From assembly GCA_033720695.1 (NCBI GenBank), contig JAWWCA010000018.1, forward strand, positions 1 through 25,325: a stretch of DNA of 25,325 nt, in the 5' to 3' direction. Each line of letters begins with the position of its first letter. The first letter of the stretch is position 1. Below, one piece after another: positions 8,450 through 15,744 of the stretch. The notes under the pieces are model-generated. The model was given only the letters and a program-made list of their open reading frames with translations, made no database searches and was not told the origin of the DNA. The translations under genes were made by a program, and so were the position numbers. The DNA is from DATGQT01 sp033720695. Lineage in GTDB: Bacteria > Bacteroidota > Rhodothermia > Rhodothermales > Rubricoccaceae.

Positions 8450-8475
8450 CGCCGGACCGAACTCCCGATCCGGCG
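8450..8475 (-). promoter_or_regulatory. possible leader hairpin between rpmF and plsX
   Basis: Perfect 7-bp arms CGCCGGA (8450-8456) and TCCGGCG (8469-8475) enclose a 12-nt loop. It lies immediately downstream of the TATCTTCGG element in the plsX direction and has no U-tract. It could act as an attenuator, an RNA stabiliser, or nothing. Confidence 0.25.
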
Positions 8476-8484
8476 TGGGGTCCG

Positions 8485-8493
8485 CCGAAGATA
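8485..8493 (-). promoter_or_regulatory. putative -7 promoter element upstream of plsX
   Basis: TATCTTCGG in the 219-bp rpmF-plsX gap is identical to the elements before the SBBP gene and coaBC. No TTG is found 19-21 nt upstream, and the implied 5' leader is about 95-100 nt. Confidence 0.4.
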
Positions 8494-8604
8494 CGGAGGG
8501 GGCCCGAGACGGCGCGCGGCCCCGCGACCGCCCCTATGCGGCGCGCCCGCCTCGGGGGGCCAGGCGGGCGCGCAGGGCAGACGGACGCGAGACGGGCGCC
8601 GGGC

Positions 8605-8793
8605 TCACACGAAGTCCGGCTTCTCGACGACGGCGCGGCCGCGGTAGTGGCCGCAGGTGGGGCAGGCCCGGTGCAGCAGCTTCGCGTTGCCGCAGTTCGC
8701 GCACTCGTGCGTCGTCGGGAGGCTGCGGATCTTGTACTGGGCCCGCCGCGAAGCGGTGCGGGCCTTGGAGTGTCTGCGCTTGGGGTTGGCCAT
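8605..8793 (-). CDS. rpmF: 50S ribosomal protein bL32
   Basis: bL32 is a small zinc-ribbon protein of the large ribosomal subunit. The 62-residue product begins MANPKRRHSKART, the standard start. It carries four zinc-binding cysteines at 31, 34, 44 and 47 (CANCG, CPTCG), so it is the zinc-binding (C+) form. It sits between yceD (71 bp upstream) and plsX, the arrangement that links ribosome and membrane lipid synthesis in many bacteria. No Shine-Dalgarno is visible. Confidence 0.97.
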   Translation of the reverse strand: MANPKRRHSKARTASRRAQYKIRSLPTTHECANCGNAKLLHRACPTCGHYRGRAVVEKPDFV

Positions 8794-8864
8794 GACAGGC
8801 GGGGCGTGGGTCCCGGGCGGGGGACGGGTTCAGCGTCGGGGGGGAGGAGCCGGGGCGGCTCCGT

Positions 8865-9356
8865 TCAGGAGTCGTCGCGGAGGCGGCGGAGCGCCTCCCA
8901 TCGGTCGTCGATCGGGTGCCCGTCCCCGTCGGTCGGGGCGCCAAAGGAGGAGGGGATCTCGGCGTCCTCGGCCTCCGGCGCGACGCGGCGGAGCGGGAGG
9001 GCGAGGAGGAGGGTGTCGCGGACGGGCTCGGTGAGGTCGAGCGCGGTCGCGTCGTCGGGGAGCGGTCGCACGTCCTCGTCGTCGCCCTCGGGCGGGAGCC
9101 GGTCGGGCGACACGAAGAGGACGGTGTGGCGGCCCCGCACCGGCTGCTCGTAGTCGACGAGCGTGCGGTCGCATGTCAGCGTCGCGACGCTCGCGACGTC
9201 GAAGGCCGCGAGGATGCGGTGGTCGGCGACGTCGAGCCGGAGCTCCAGTACGGCCTCGGAGAAGACCGCCGGGTCGAGGTCGAGCGCGTCCGGGGGGACC
9301 CGGAGCGTCTGGTCGTGGAGGCCGTCGGCGAGCGCAGCGATGTCGATCTTGAGCAT
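8865..9356 (-). CDS. yceD: YceD/DUF177 family protein
   Basis: The 163-residue protein matches the DUF177 (YceD) family, implicated in 23S rRNA accumulation in plants and bacteria and usually encoded directly before rpmF, as here. The recognisable core is TCDRTL (61-66), the usual CxRC site with only the first cysteine (Cys62) kept, so metal binding through a Cys pair is unlikely. The helix LDLTEPVRDTLLLALPLR (106-123) and the C-terminal DDRWEALRRLRD (150-161) are typical of the family. A good promoter-like site lies 63 bp upstream. It is the first gene of the leftward yceD-rpmF-plsX-fabH-fabD-fabG series. Confidence 0.85.
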   Translation of the reverse strand: MLKIDIAALADGLHDQTLRVPPDALDLDPAVFSEAVLELRLDVADHRILAAFDVASVATLTCDRTLVDYEQPVRGRHTVLFVSPDRLPPEGDDEDVRPLPDDATALDLTEPVRDTLLLALPLRRVAPEAEDAEIPSSFGAPTDGDGHPIDDRWEALRRLRDDS

Positions 9357-9419
9357 GACGGAGCGCGGGGCATCAAGGAACAGCCCGGCCCGTCGGGTTG
9401 GCCGGGAGCTTGCGAACGG

Positions 9420-9451
9420 CGAAGCTACGGAGCCGGGTGAGGGCGGGGCAA
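9420..9451 (-). promoter_or_regulatory. putative promoter of the yceD-rpmF-plsX-fab series
   Basis: On the minus strand TTG (9451-9449) is followed after exactly 21 nt by TAGCTTCG (9427-9420), 63 bp before the yceD ATG. The same spacing occurs before rplM and pyrH. It fits the Bacteroidota -33/-7 layout. Confidence 0.55.
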
Positions 9452-9544
9452 GATTTTCGGGGCCTGCAGCGGCGTCTACACGCGATGTTGGATTTTCACC
9501 GAGCCCTCGGCTTGATCCGTTGTTACCTGGTTGTTATCGTGGAT

Positions 9545-9577
9545 GCGCTGCCGCGGCCGACGGCTCCGCGGCAGCGC
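9545..9577. repeat. strong GC-rich inverted repeat (12-bp perfect stem)
   Basis: Arms GCGCTGCCGCGG (9545-9556) and CCGCGGCAGCGC (9566-9577) are perfect complements around a 9-nt loop. Neither side has a U-tract, so a simple intrinsic terminator is not well supported. Confidence 0.7.
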
Positions 9578-9678
9578 GCGGGCCCCGCCCTCGAGCACCT
9601 GGCCTCCCTCCCGATCCGCTTCCGGAAACGGCGTGGCGGCGCCCGCTTCACGCGGTGCTTGAAGAGCGGCGTTGCGCT

Positions 9679-9698
9679 GTTTACAACGTGTTGAAAAC
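9679..9698. repeat. AT-richer dyad upstream of dnaA
   Basis: GTTTACAAC (9679-9687) and GTTGAAAAC (9690-9698) form an inverted repeat with one mismatch and a 2-nt centre. The right half contains TGTTGAAAA, a 7/9 match to the inverted DnaA box TGTGGATAA. It could be a weak DnaA site pair or a repressor operator. Confidence 0.4.
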
Positions 9699-9920
9699 CG
9701 GCCGCACCCGCTCTCATCCCGCGCCCAGCCCCCTCTGGCGCTCCACCCTCTCGCCCCTCCCGCGGGTCGGGCTGGCGTCGCCTCCCGCTCCTTCCTGTCC
9801 TTCATTTACAAGCCTCTGACCTTGTTTCGCGCGCGGCGGCCCTCCGGCGCACGGCGAGGCGGACGTGACGGGCCCACCTCGGGCCGTCGCGCTCGTCGTT
9901 CCCGGGGTGCCTAGTGCGAG

Positions 9921-9929
9921 TGTGGACAA
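9921..9929 (-). promoter_or_regulatory. DnaA box (TTGTCCACA)
   Basis: The plus strand reads TGTGGACAA, i.e. TTGTCCACA on the minus strand. It differs by one base from the E. coli consensus TTATCCACA and equals the form favoured in high-GC bacteria such as Streptomyces. It lies 123 bp before the dnaA ATG, so it may serve origin function or dnaA autoregulation. Confidence 0.6.
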
Positions 9930-9932
9930 CGT

Positions 9933-9967
9933 CGTGCACAGCGCCGCCATGGCGGCCGGTGTGCACG
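9933..9967. repeat. nested palindrome next to the DnaA box
   Basis: A perfect 14-nt palindrome GCCGCCATGGCGGC (9943-9956) is flanked by outer arms CGTGCACA (9933-9940) and TGTGCACG (9960-9967). The whole forms a 35-nt interrupted dyad 84 bp before dnaA, starting three bases after the DnaA box. It is a candidate operator or origin structure. Confidence 0.5.
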
Positions 9968-10051
9968 TGGAGCGTGTGGGGGTGAGCCGTCTTTCCAGCC
10001 CTCCCCCACCACTACCCTGCGGCCCTCCCCAGGCCGCACTCGCGCCCGCCC

Positions 10052-11596
10052 ATGAACGGCTCACCGGAAGCGCTCTGGAACGAATGCCTCGCCTTTATTC
10101 GTGACAACATCAGCCGCCAGAGCTACCGCACTTGGTTCGAGCCGCTGCGGGCCGTCGCGCTCGAGGAGGAGGACGACGTCGTCAAGCTGACGGTCCAGCT
10201 CCCGAGCCGGTTCTACTACGAGTGGCTGGAGGAGCACTACTTCGCCCTCCTCCGGAAGACGATCACGAAGGTGCTCGGCCCCAACGGCCGGCTCTTCTAC
10301 GACATCGTGATCGAGCGCGACGAGGCGGAGCGCTACGGGTACGGCGGTGCGCCGGGGGCGCCCCCCCGCGCCTCGATGCAGCTCCCGGCCCGGCAGCCGG
10401 TCAACCAGCCGCCCGCGCCCGGCACGCCGTCCCCGGACGGGTTGCCGGTGGGCCGGGCTCCCTCGCCAGCGGCCCCGCAGGGCGGAGCCGGAGGTGGCGT
10501 GCCCGCCGGGGCGCCGGCCGGGGCGAGCCCGTTCGCGATCCCGGGCGTCCAGAAGGTGGAGGTGGCGCCCAACCTCCGGGAGGAGTACACGTTCGAGCGC
10601 TTCATCGAGGGGGACTGCAACCGGCTGGCGCGGAGCGCGGCGTGGGCCATCGCGCAGCAGCCGGGGCAGACGGCCTTCAACCCCTTCCTCGTCTACGGCG
10701 GCGTCGGGCTCGGCAAGACCCACCTCATCCAGGCCATCGGCAACTACGCCTGCGCCAACGGCCACGCCCGGAGCGTGCGCTACCTCTCCTCGGAGCAGTT
10801 CACGAGCGAGTTCGTCGGGGCCATCCAGAACCACCGGATCGCCGAGTTCTCCGCGTTCTACCGGAGCATCGACCTCCTCGTCCTGGACGACGTCCAGTTC
10901 TTCGGGGGGAAGGAGAAGACGCAGGAGGAGTTCTTCCACATCTTCAACGCGCTCCACCAGGGCGGCAAACAGATCGTGCTCTCGGCCGACCGCCCGCCCA
11001 AGGACATCGCCGGCATCGAGGAGCGGCTGCTCAGCCGGTTCTCCTGGGGCCTCGCCGCCGACGTCCAGCCGCCCGAGCTCGAGACCCGCATCGCCATCCT
11101 GCGCCGGCAGGCCGAGGAAACCGGGACGAAGGTGCGGCCCGAGGTGCTCGAGTACATCGCCACCCACGTCAAGAGCAACATCCGCGAGCTGGAGGGGGCG
11201 CTGATCAAGCTGCAGGCGCACGCGGCCCTCCACGGCCGCGAGATCGACCTCGAGATGGCGCGCGAGGGCCTCCGCGACCTCGTCAAGGAGGCCCGCCCCA
11301 GCCTCACCGTCGAGGAGATCCAGCGCGTCGTGTGCGACTACCTCAAGATCCCCGAGGACCTCGTGCGGGCGCGGACCCGCAAGCGCGAGGTGGTGCAGGC
11401 GCGCCAGATCGCGATGTGGTTCTCGAAAGACCTCACGGCGCACTCGCTCAAGACCATCGGCCTCCACTTCGGCGGGCGCGACCACTCCACGGTCATCCAC
11501 GGCGTCCAGTCCGTCAACGACCAGATGGACACCGACCCGGCCTTCCGCGAAACCATCGAGGCCATCCGCAAAAAGCTCGACCTCCACAACCGATGA
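10052..11596 (+). CDS. dnaA: chromosomal replication initiator protein DnaA
   Basis: DnaA binds DnaA boxes at oriC, melts the origin and loads the replicative helicase. The 514-residue product has all four domains. Domain I is about 1-90 (LWNECLAFIRD, YRTWFEPL). Domain II is a long Pro/Gly/Ala-rich linker (about 95-165). Domain III is the AAA+ ATPase with Walker A GGVGLGKTH (216-224) and Walker B LLVLDDVQFF (275-284), followed by an arginine-finger region near LLSRFSWGL (326-334). Domain IV binds DNA through GGRDHSTVIHGV (474-485). The start follows a C-rich leader without Shine-Dalgarno. dnaN begins 76 bp downstream. The upstream DnaA box suggests autoregulation. Confidence 0.98.
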   Translation: MNGSPEALWNECLAFIRDNISRQSYRTWFEPLRAVALEEEDDVVKLTVQLPSRFYYEWLEEHYFALLRKTITKVLGPNGRLFYDIVIERDEAERYGYGGAPGAPPRASMQLPARQPVNQPPAPGTPSPDGLPVGRAPSPAAPQGGAGGGVPAGAPAGASPFAIPGVQKVEVAPNLREEYTFERFIEGDCNRLARSAAWAIAQQPGQTAFNPFLVYGGVGLGKTHLIQAIGNYACANGHARSVRYLSSEQFTSEFVGAIQNHRIAEFSAFYRSIDLLVLDDVQFFGGKEKTQEEFFHIFNALHQGGKQIVLSADRPPKDIAGIEERLLSRFSWGLAADVQPPELETRIAILRRQAEETGTKVRPEVLEYIATHVKSNIRELEGALIKLQAHAALHGREIDLEMAREGLRDLVKEARPSLTVEEIQRVVCDYLKIPEDLVRARTRKREVVQARQIAMWFSKDLTAHSLKTIGLHFGGRDHSTVIHGVQSVNDQMDTDPAFRETIEAIRKKLDLHNR

Positions 11597-11672
11597 CGGC
11601 CGGGGCGCGTCGAAGCCGTCGACCCCGTCGGCGTGCCTGCCGATCCTCCCGACCCGCCAGCCCTTCCCTCCC

Positions 11673-12827
11673 ATGAAGTTCACCGCCTCCAGCGCCGACC
11701 TCCTCAAGGCGCTCACCACCGTCGCCGGGGCCGTGCCGAGCAAGAGCACGCTCCCCATCCTCGAGAGCATCCTCTTCGAGCGCGAGGCCGCCGACGGCGG
11801 CGACGCCCTCCGCCTCGCCGCGACCGACCTCGAGATCTCGATCGTCCAGCGCCTCCCCGTCTCGTTCGAGACGAACGGGACCGAGGGGAAGGACCGCATC
11901 GCCGTCCCGGCCAAGCGCCTCCTCGACACCCTCCGCGCCCTCCCGGACCTCCCCGTCACCTTCGCCTCCGACGCCGAGTTCAACGTGGAGCTGACGACGG
12001 ACCAGGGGCGCTACAAGATGGTGGGCCACGACGGCGGGGACTACCCGGCGCTCCCGAGCCTGGACGAGGCGCAGGCCATTGAGGCGAGCGCGGACCTCGT
12101 CAAGCGGGCCATCGAGAAGACCGGGTTCGCCGTCTCGCGAGACGCCCACCGCCCGGCCATGATGGGGGTGTTCTTCCAGGTCCACCCCGAGCACGCCCGC
12201 GTCGTGGCCACCGACGGGCACCGCCTCGTCAAGCTCACGCTCGACGGCATCCAGGCCGACCCGGCCCTGGAGTTCGTGGCGCCCGAGAAGGCGCTCACGC
12301 TGGCCGCACGCGCCACCCAGGCCGGTGACGGCGAGGGCGCCTGCACGATCCGCGTCGGCGGCGGCTTCGTCGAGTTCGACTTCGGCGCCACGCGGGTGAC
12401 GGGGCGGATGATCGACGAGCAGTACCCGAACTACGAGGCCGTCATCCCGGTCGAGAACGACCGCCGCCTCGCCGTCAGCCGCGACGCCATGCTCGCGGCC
12501 GTCCGCCGCGTCGCGCTCTACTCCTCGTCCATGACGCACCAGATCCGCCTCGCCCTCCAGCCCGACGAGCTGACGATCTCGGCCGAGGACATCGAGCGGG
12601 CCTCGGAGGCCAAGGAGCGCGTGCTCTGCGAGTACAGCGCCGAGCCGATGGAGATCGGGTTCAACTCGGACTACCTCGCGCAGGTCCTCCAGAACGTCGA
12701 CGCCGACGATGTGGTGTTCGAGTTCTCGTCGCCCAACCGCGCCGGCGTGGTCACGCCCGCCGAGCAGGTCGAGGGCGAGGAGGTCCTCATGCTCATCATG
12801 CCGGTGATGCTGAACACCTACGCGTGA
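11673..12827 (+). CDS. dnaN: DNA polymerase III beta subunit (sliding clamp)
   Basis: DnaN forms the ring-shaped dimer that tethers DNA polymerase III to DNA. The 384-residue length is normal. The N-terminus has the typical MKFTASSADLLKAL and PSKSTLPILE (22-31). The middle domain carries RDAHRPAMMGVFFQ and ATDGHRLVKL. The C-terminus ends in MPVMLNTYA, equivalent to the MPMRL ending of other clamps. Its position directly after dnaA is the widespread dnaA-dnaN order. The leader is C-rich (CCTTCCCTCCC before ATG) with no Shine-Dalgarno. An 11-bp direct duplication overlaps its stop codon. Confidence 0.98.
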   Translation: MKFTASSADLLKALTTVAGAVPSKSTLPILESILFEREAADGGDALRLAATDLEISIVQRLPVSFETNGTEGKDRIAVPAKRLLDTLRALPDLPVTFASDAEFNVELTTDQGRYKMVGHDGGDYPALPSLDEAQAIEASADLVKRAIEKTGFAVSRDAHRPAMMGVFFQVHPEHARVVATDGHRLVKLTLDGIQADPALEFVAPEKALTLAARATQAGDGEGACTIRVGGGFVEFDFGATRVTGRMIDEQYPNYEAVIPVENDRRLAVSRDAMLAAVRRVALYSSSMTHQIRLALQPDELTISAEDIERASEAKERVLCEYSAEPMEIGFNSDYLAQVLQNVDADDVVFEFSSPNRAGVVTPAEQVEGEEVLMLIMPVMLNTYA

Positions 12828-12844
12828 TTGCCGCCTACGCGTGA
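12817..12844. repeat. 11-bp direct repeat at the dnaN stop
   Basis: CCTACGCGTGA occurs at 12817-12827 (the last codons and stop of dnaN) and again at 12834-12844, a 17-bp offset. It looks like a small local duplication. Confidence 0.6.
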
Positions 12845-12939
12845 CGTGCCACCGATCACGCGGCACCCAAGACGGCGGGCCGCTCGCGCTGGCGGGGGGC
12901 CCGCTCCCGTTCCCTCCGCCCGCAGCCTCCCTCCCCCAG

Positions 12940-13710
12940 ATGGCTCCTCCCGCTTCGATCTCCGACGCGTTCGTCTACGCCGCCGGCTACGGCACCCGTC
13001 TCCGCCCGTACACCCTCGACACGCCGAAGCCGATGCTGCGCGTCCTGGACCGGCCCCTCGTCGAGTACGTGCTCTGCTACCTCGCCCGGGTCGGCGTCAC
13101 GCGCGTGACGGTCAACGGGGCGTGGTTGGACGAGGCGTTCGACGGCCTCCCCGAGCGCGGCCGGACCCTCGGCCTCGACGTCGCCATCAGCCGGCAGCCC
13201 GAGCCCTTCGAGCACGGCGGCGACCTCGCCGCGGCCACCGACTTCCTCGACGGGCTCGACGACGATGCCCGCTTCCTCGCGCTCAACGGGGACACGGTCT
13301 TCTGGCTCGACCCGGCCGTGCTCGAACGGGCGGCGGCGCAGGTGAGCGAGGCGACGCCGCTCCTCATCATCGGGCGCGAGACGGCGGCGAACCCGCTCCG
13401 CGTCCGCGACGGCCGCCTCATCGGCATCGGCGGCCACGCCTACGCCGCGGGCGAGCCCGACGCGCGGCTCGACGACTTCGGTGTCCGCGTCTTCCACGCG
13501 AGCATCCGCCGCTTTCTGCCGGAGCCGGGGTCGACGCAGAGCCTCCACGGCCCGAACAGCCTCCTCGCGCGGCTCTACGACGCGGGCGCGAGCGTGCGCG
13601 TCGTGCCGGTGTCGGACTACGAGCGGGTCGAGATCGGCACCGTCGAGGACTACGAGGGGCACGAGACGAACGCCGCCCTCCGCGCCCTCGCCGAGCGCCT
13701 CTGCGGCTGA
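12940..13710 (+). CDS. sugar-phosphate nucleotidyltransferase (NTP_transferase family)
   Basis: The 256-residue protein transfers a nucleoside monophosphate to a sugar-1-phosphate. The N-terminal signature is AAGYGTRLRPYTLDTPKPML (14-33), the nucleotide-binding loop with its Arg and Lys. A metal-binding Asp occurs in LALNGDTVFW. No left-handed beta-helix hexapeptide domain follows, so it is the short single-domain type, similar in size to MurU or short glucose-1-phosphate nucleotidyltransferases. Its substrate cannot be fixed from sequence. MurU-type cell-wall recycling is one possibility, but no kinase partner (AmgK) is adjacent. The ATG at 12940 was chosen because the 33 residues before it are low-complexity. 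Its stop is 3 bp from the stop of the convergent downstream gene. Confidence 0.82.
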   Translation: MAPPASISDAFVYAAGYGTRLRPYTLDTPKPMLRVLDRPLVEYVLCYLARVGVTRVTVNGAWLDEAFDGLPERGRTLGLDVAISRQPEPFEHGGDLAAATDFLDGLDDDARFLALNGDTVFWLDPAVLERAAAQVSEATPLLIIGRETAANPLRVRDGRLIGIGGHAYAAGEPDARLDDFGVRVFHASIRRFLPEPGSTQSLHGPNSLLARLYDAGASVRVVPVSDYERVEIGTVEDYEGHETNAALRALAERLCG

Positions 13711-13713
13711 GCC

Positions 13714-14664
13714 TCAGTCGGCCTCCTCGAGACCCTGCTGCTGGAGGTAGTCGAGGAGGCGGCGGGACTCGGAGGCGTGCGGCCCTTCGAGCGCGACGAC
13801 GGACTGGAGCGCCCAGAGCGCCTCTGCATCGCGCCCCTGGTAGAGCCGGATGCGGCCGAGCGCGTAGAGCGCTTCGAGCCCCTCCCAGGAGGTCTCGCCG
13901 CTGGCATCCACGACCTCGCGGAGCTGGTCGGCGACGGCGTCGAGGGCCTCGGGGTCGTAGGACGGGAAGAGGCCGAGCACGCTCGTACGGGCGTCGTCGA
14001 GGGCGTCGAGGGCGAGGGCGTAGCGGTCGGACGTGCGGTCGGCGGGGGCGTCGCCGCGGAGGCGGAGCCCGCTGTAGTCCCCGGGGAGTTCGCCGAGGTC
14101 GGCGAGGAGGGCGCGCTCGGGCTGGGCGACGTGGCTGGCGAGCGCGAGCGCGCCGTAGAGCACGCCGAGCGCGAGGCTGGCCGCGAGCGCGAGGCGAAGG
14201 GGATGCCACCGGAGGACGCGCGCGGGGGGGCGGTCCGGGGCCGGCGCCCCGGCCCGCGTGCGAGCGAGACCTGGCGTCTCGGCCAGCCGGCGGCCCGTGA
14301 GCTGCTCGAAGTGCGCGAGGGGCGTCGCAGACGCATCTGCGAGCCCCGCCAGCGTCTCTGTCATCGCATCGGCCCGGCGACTCAGGGCGGGGTCCGCAGC
14401 GAGCGCCGCCTCGACGGTGGCGTGGCGGGTCCGGCGCTCGGGGGTGTCTGGCGCGCCGAGCGCGCGGTCCGCGACGTAGTCCGCGAGGGCGGCCGCGTCG
14501 GGCGGCTCGGCGGGGTGGGCGGCGCGGAGGAGCGCGTGGAGGGCCTGGGCCTCCTCGAGGAGGGGCGCCCACTCCGGGTGCTCTTGCACGTACGCGTCGA
14601 CCGCCTCCCGCTCGGCGGGGGAGAGGTCGCTGTAGAGGAGGAGCTGCTGTTCGATCGTGTTCAT
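13714..14664 (-). CDS. probable membrane-anchored anti-sigma factor with TPR-like C-terminus
   Basis: The 316-residue protein lies directly downstream of an ECF sigma gene on the same strand, and the pairing suggests it restrains that sigma factor. Residues 1-130 are cytoplasmic-looking helices starting MNTIEQQLLLYSDLSPAERE, typical of anti-sigma domains in this phylum; no HxxxCxxC zinc motif is present. One transmembrane helix lies at about 154-177. Residues 210-312 are helical and resemble tetratricopeptide units (ALYALGRIRLYQGRDAEALW). The open frame extends far upstream, but those residues lie antisense to or over other genes, so the start at MNTIEQ is preferred. The function is inferred from context, not from a recognised family signature. 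Confidence 0.68.
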   Translation of the reverse strand: MNTIEQQLLLYSDLSPAEREAVDAYVQEHPEWAPLLEEAQALHALLRAAHPAEPPDAAALADYVADRALGAPDTPERRTRHATVEAALAADPALSRRADAMTETLAGLADASATPLAHFEQLTGRRLAETPGLARTRAGAPAPDRPPARVLRWHPLRLALAASLALGVLYGALALASHVAQPERALLADLGELPGDYSGLRLRGDAPADRTSDRYALALDALDDARTSVLGLFPSYDPEALDAVADQLREVVDASGETSWEGLEALYALGRIRLYQGRDAEALWALQSVVALEGPHASESRRLLDYLQQQGLEEAD

Positions 14665-14764
14665 TCGTGGCGTGACGGGGGGACGCGGCCCATCAGACAC
14701 CCGCGAGCGCCTTAGAATAACCCCTTCGGCCAATTTTCTAGCACCCTCATCCCGAGACGCAGCC

Positions 14765-15421
14765 TCATTCGGCCGGGAGGAGGCCCAGGGCCTCGCCCGT
14801 GGCGCGGAGGTTCGGGTCCTCACGGAGACGTCGGACGGCTTTGGCGGCGTACGTCCGGACCGTCGGGAGCGGGTGCCCGGTGGCCTCGGCGATCTCGTCG
14901 TAGGGGCGCTGCTCGAGGAGGCGCATGCGCGCGACGTCGCGAAGCGACTGCGGGAGCGCCCGGAAGGCCTCGGCGAGGGCGTGGCGGAGGTGGGCGCGGT
15001 CCATCTCGTACAGGCCCGGCTCGGCATCCACGGGGTTGTCGAGCAGGGCGTCCTCGTCCAGGGCGGCGGGCTGGTAGCGGCGTCGGAGGGCGTTGAGGTA
15101 GGTGTTCTTGCAGACCACGCTGAGCCAGTGCGTGAAGCGCTCGGGCTCGGCCACCTTGTCGAACTCCCGCGCACGGTCGTAGATCTGCCCGATGATACGG
15201 TCGGTCTCGCCGGCGCCGAGGGGGCCGAGGTGGAGGAGCCGCACGACCACGAACCGCTGCACGTAGCAGTAGAGCCAGACCTCCAGGAGCTCCAGATCCG
15301 CGTCCTCGCGCCGGGCCGCCCACCGGCAGAACGTCCGGTTGACCGCATCGAAGTCCTCCAGCGGGAAGGGGAGGCGGCGGGCGAGGGTGCCCAGCCGGTC
15401 CAGGCGGTTGGTGGAAGGCAT
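14765..15421 (-). CDS. ECF-type RNA polymerase sigma factor
   Basis: The 218-residue protein has region 2 at about 45-115, including FTHWLSVVCKNTYLNALRRR (96-115), a typical ECF region 2.3/2.4 pattern. Region 4 lies at about 146-200 (LPQSLRDVARMRLLEQRPYDEIAEATG), with the helix-turn-helix that reads the -35 element. There is no region 1.1 or 3, which places it in the ECF (group 4) class. It has a roughly 40-residue N-terminal lead and a short C-terminal extension (ATGEALGLLPAE). The downstream gene, 100 bp away, is its probable membrane partner. The target genes are unknown. A TATACT hexamer 31 bp before the start is a possible -10 site. Confidence 0.88.
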   Translation of the reverse strand: MPSTNRLDRLGTLARRLPFPLEDFDAVNRTFCRWAARREDADLELLEVWLYCYVQRFVVVRLLHLGPLGAGETDRIIGQIYDRAREFDKVAEPERFTHWLSVVCKNTYLNALRRRYQPAALDEDALLDNPVDAEPGLYEMDRAHLRHALAEAFRALPQSLRDVARMRLLEQRPYDEIAEATGHPLPTVRTYAAKAVRRLREDPNLRATGEALGLLPAE

Positions 15422-15744
15422 GCGCGGGGCGGGGCGCGGCAGAGAGGGGCCAGTATAGGGCAGCGCGGCCGATCCGAGCGTCGCGCGAGGCGGGGCCGCT
15501 GGGGCGGGGCCGCGCTAAGAATCCTTGAACCAGGGCTCAGACGGGCTTTCGAGGGGTCGTCTCCGTTGACGGCGGCGGGGTCGCGCGCGTAGCTTTCGTA
15601 GCTCTGCCCGCCCCACGCACCGGCGCTGCCGTGTCGGGGCCCGAGGCGGCCCGGACCCCCGTTCGAGGGCCGCTCTTTTCGCCCGCTCGCCGGGCCGCCC
15701 AGCGCGCAGCGCGCTGCCGGCCCCGTCGTCTGCTCAGCAGTCCC
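15422..15744. other. divergent intergenic region between the sigma factor and rplM
   Basis: This 323-bp stretch has no credible gene. Reading left it holds TATACT (15457-15452) before the sigma gene. Reading right it holds the TTG-N21-TAGCTTTCG promoter-like site (15566-15598), then a leader of roughly 140 nt before rplM. The leader contains a hairpin with 7-bp arms CAGCGCG and CGCGCTG (15700-15716). Leader RNAs that regulate L13 synthesis are known in Bacteroidota, but whether this one belongs to that class cannot be judged by eye. Confidence 0.4.
15566..15598 (+). promoter_or_regulatory. putative promoter of the rplM-rpsI operon
   Basis: TTGACG begins at 15566. After TTG, exactly 21 nt separate it from TAGCTTTCG (15590-15598), a near match to TAnnTTTG. 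The spacing equals that upstream of yceD and pyrH. It implies a 5' leader of about 140 nt. Confidence 0.55.

Larger units (their letters stand above)
9452..10051. other. gene-free region upstream of dnaA; candidate oriC / dnaA control region
   Basis: No credible protein gene lies here; open frames are Arg/Pro/Ala-rich shadows. The stretch holds a 9-bp direct repeat GTTGTTAYC at 9519-9527 and 9530-9538 (period 11). It also has a 12-bp-stem GC hairpin (9545-9577), an AT-richer dyad (9679-9698), a patch containing TTCATTTACAAG near 9801, one DnaA box (9921-9929) and a nested palindrome (9933-9967). Genes diverge from it on both sides and dnaA-dnaN follow it, a common oriC setting. Only one strong DnaA box is visible, so the origin itself is not proven; it may only be the dnaA promoter region. 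Confidence 0.45.

Noticed and set aside
9545..9577. Hairpin as the terminator of a gene
   Set aside because: No gene ends next to it on either strand and there is no U-tract in either direction.
9932..9940. TCGTGCACA as a second DnaA box
   Set aside because: Only 7 of 9 positions match and the bases are better explained as an arm of the palindrome.
10061..11983. 640-codon open frame antisense to dnaA and dnaN
   Set aside because: A shadow frame caused by high GC and third-position bias; the product is Arg/Leu/Asp-rich with no domain, while the plus strand encodes unmistakable DnaA.
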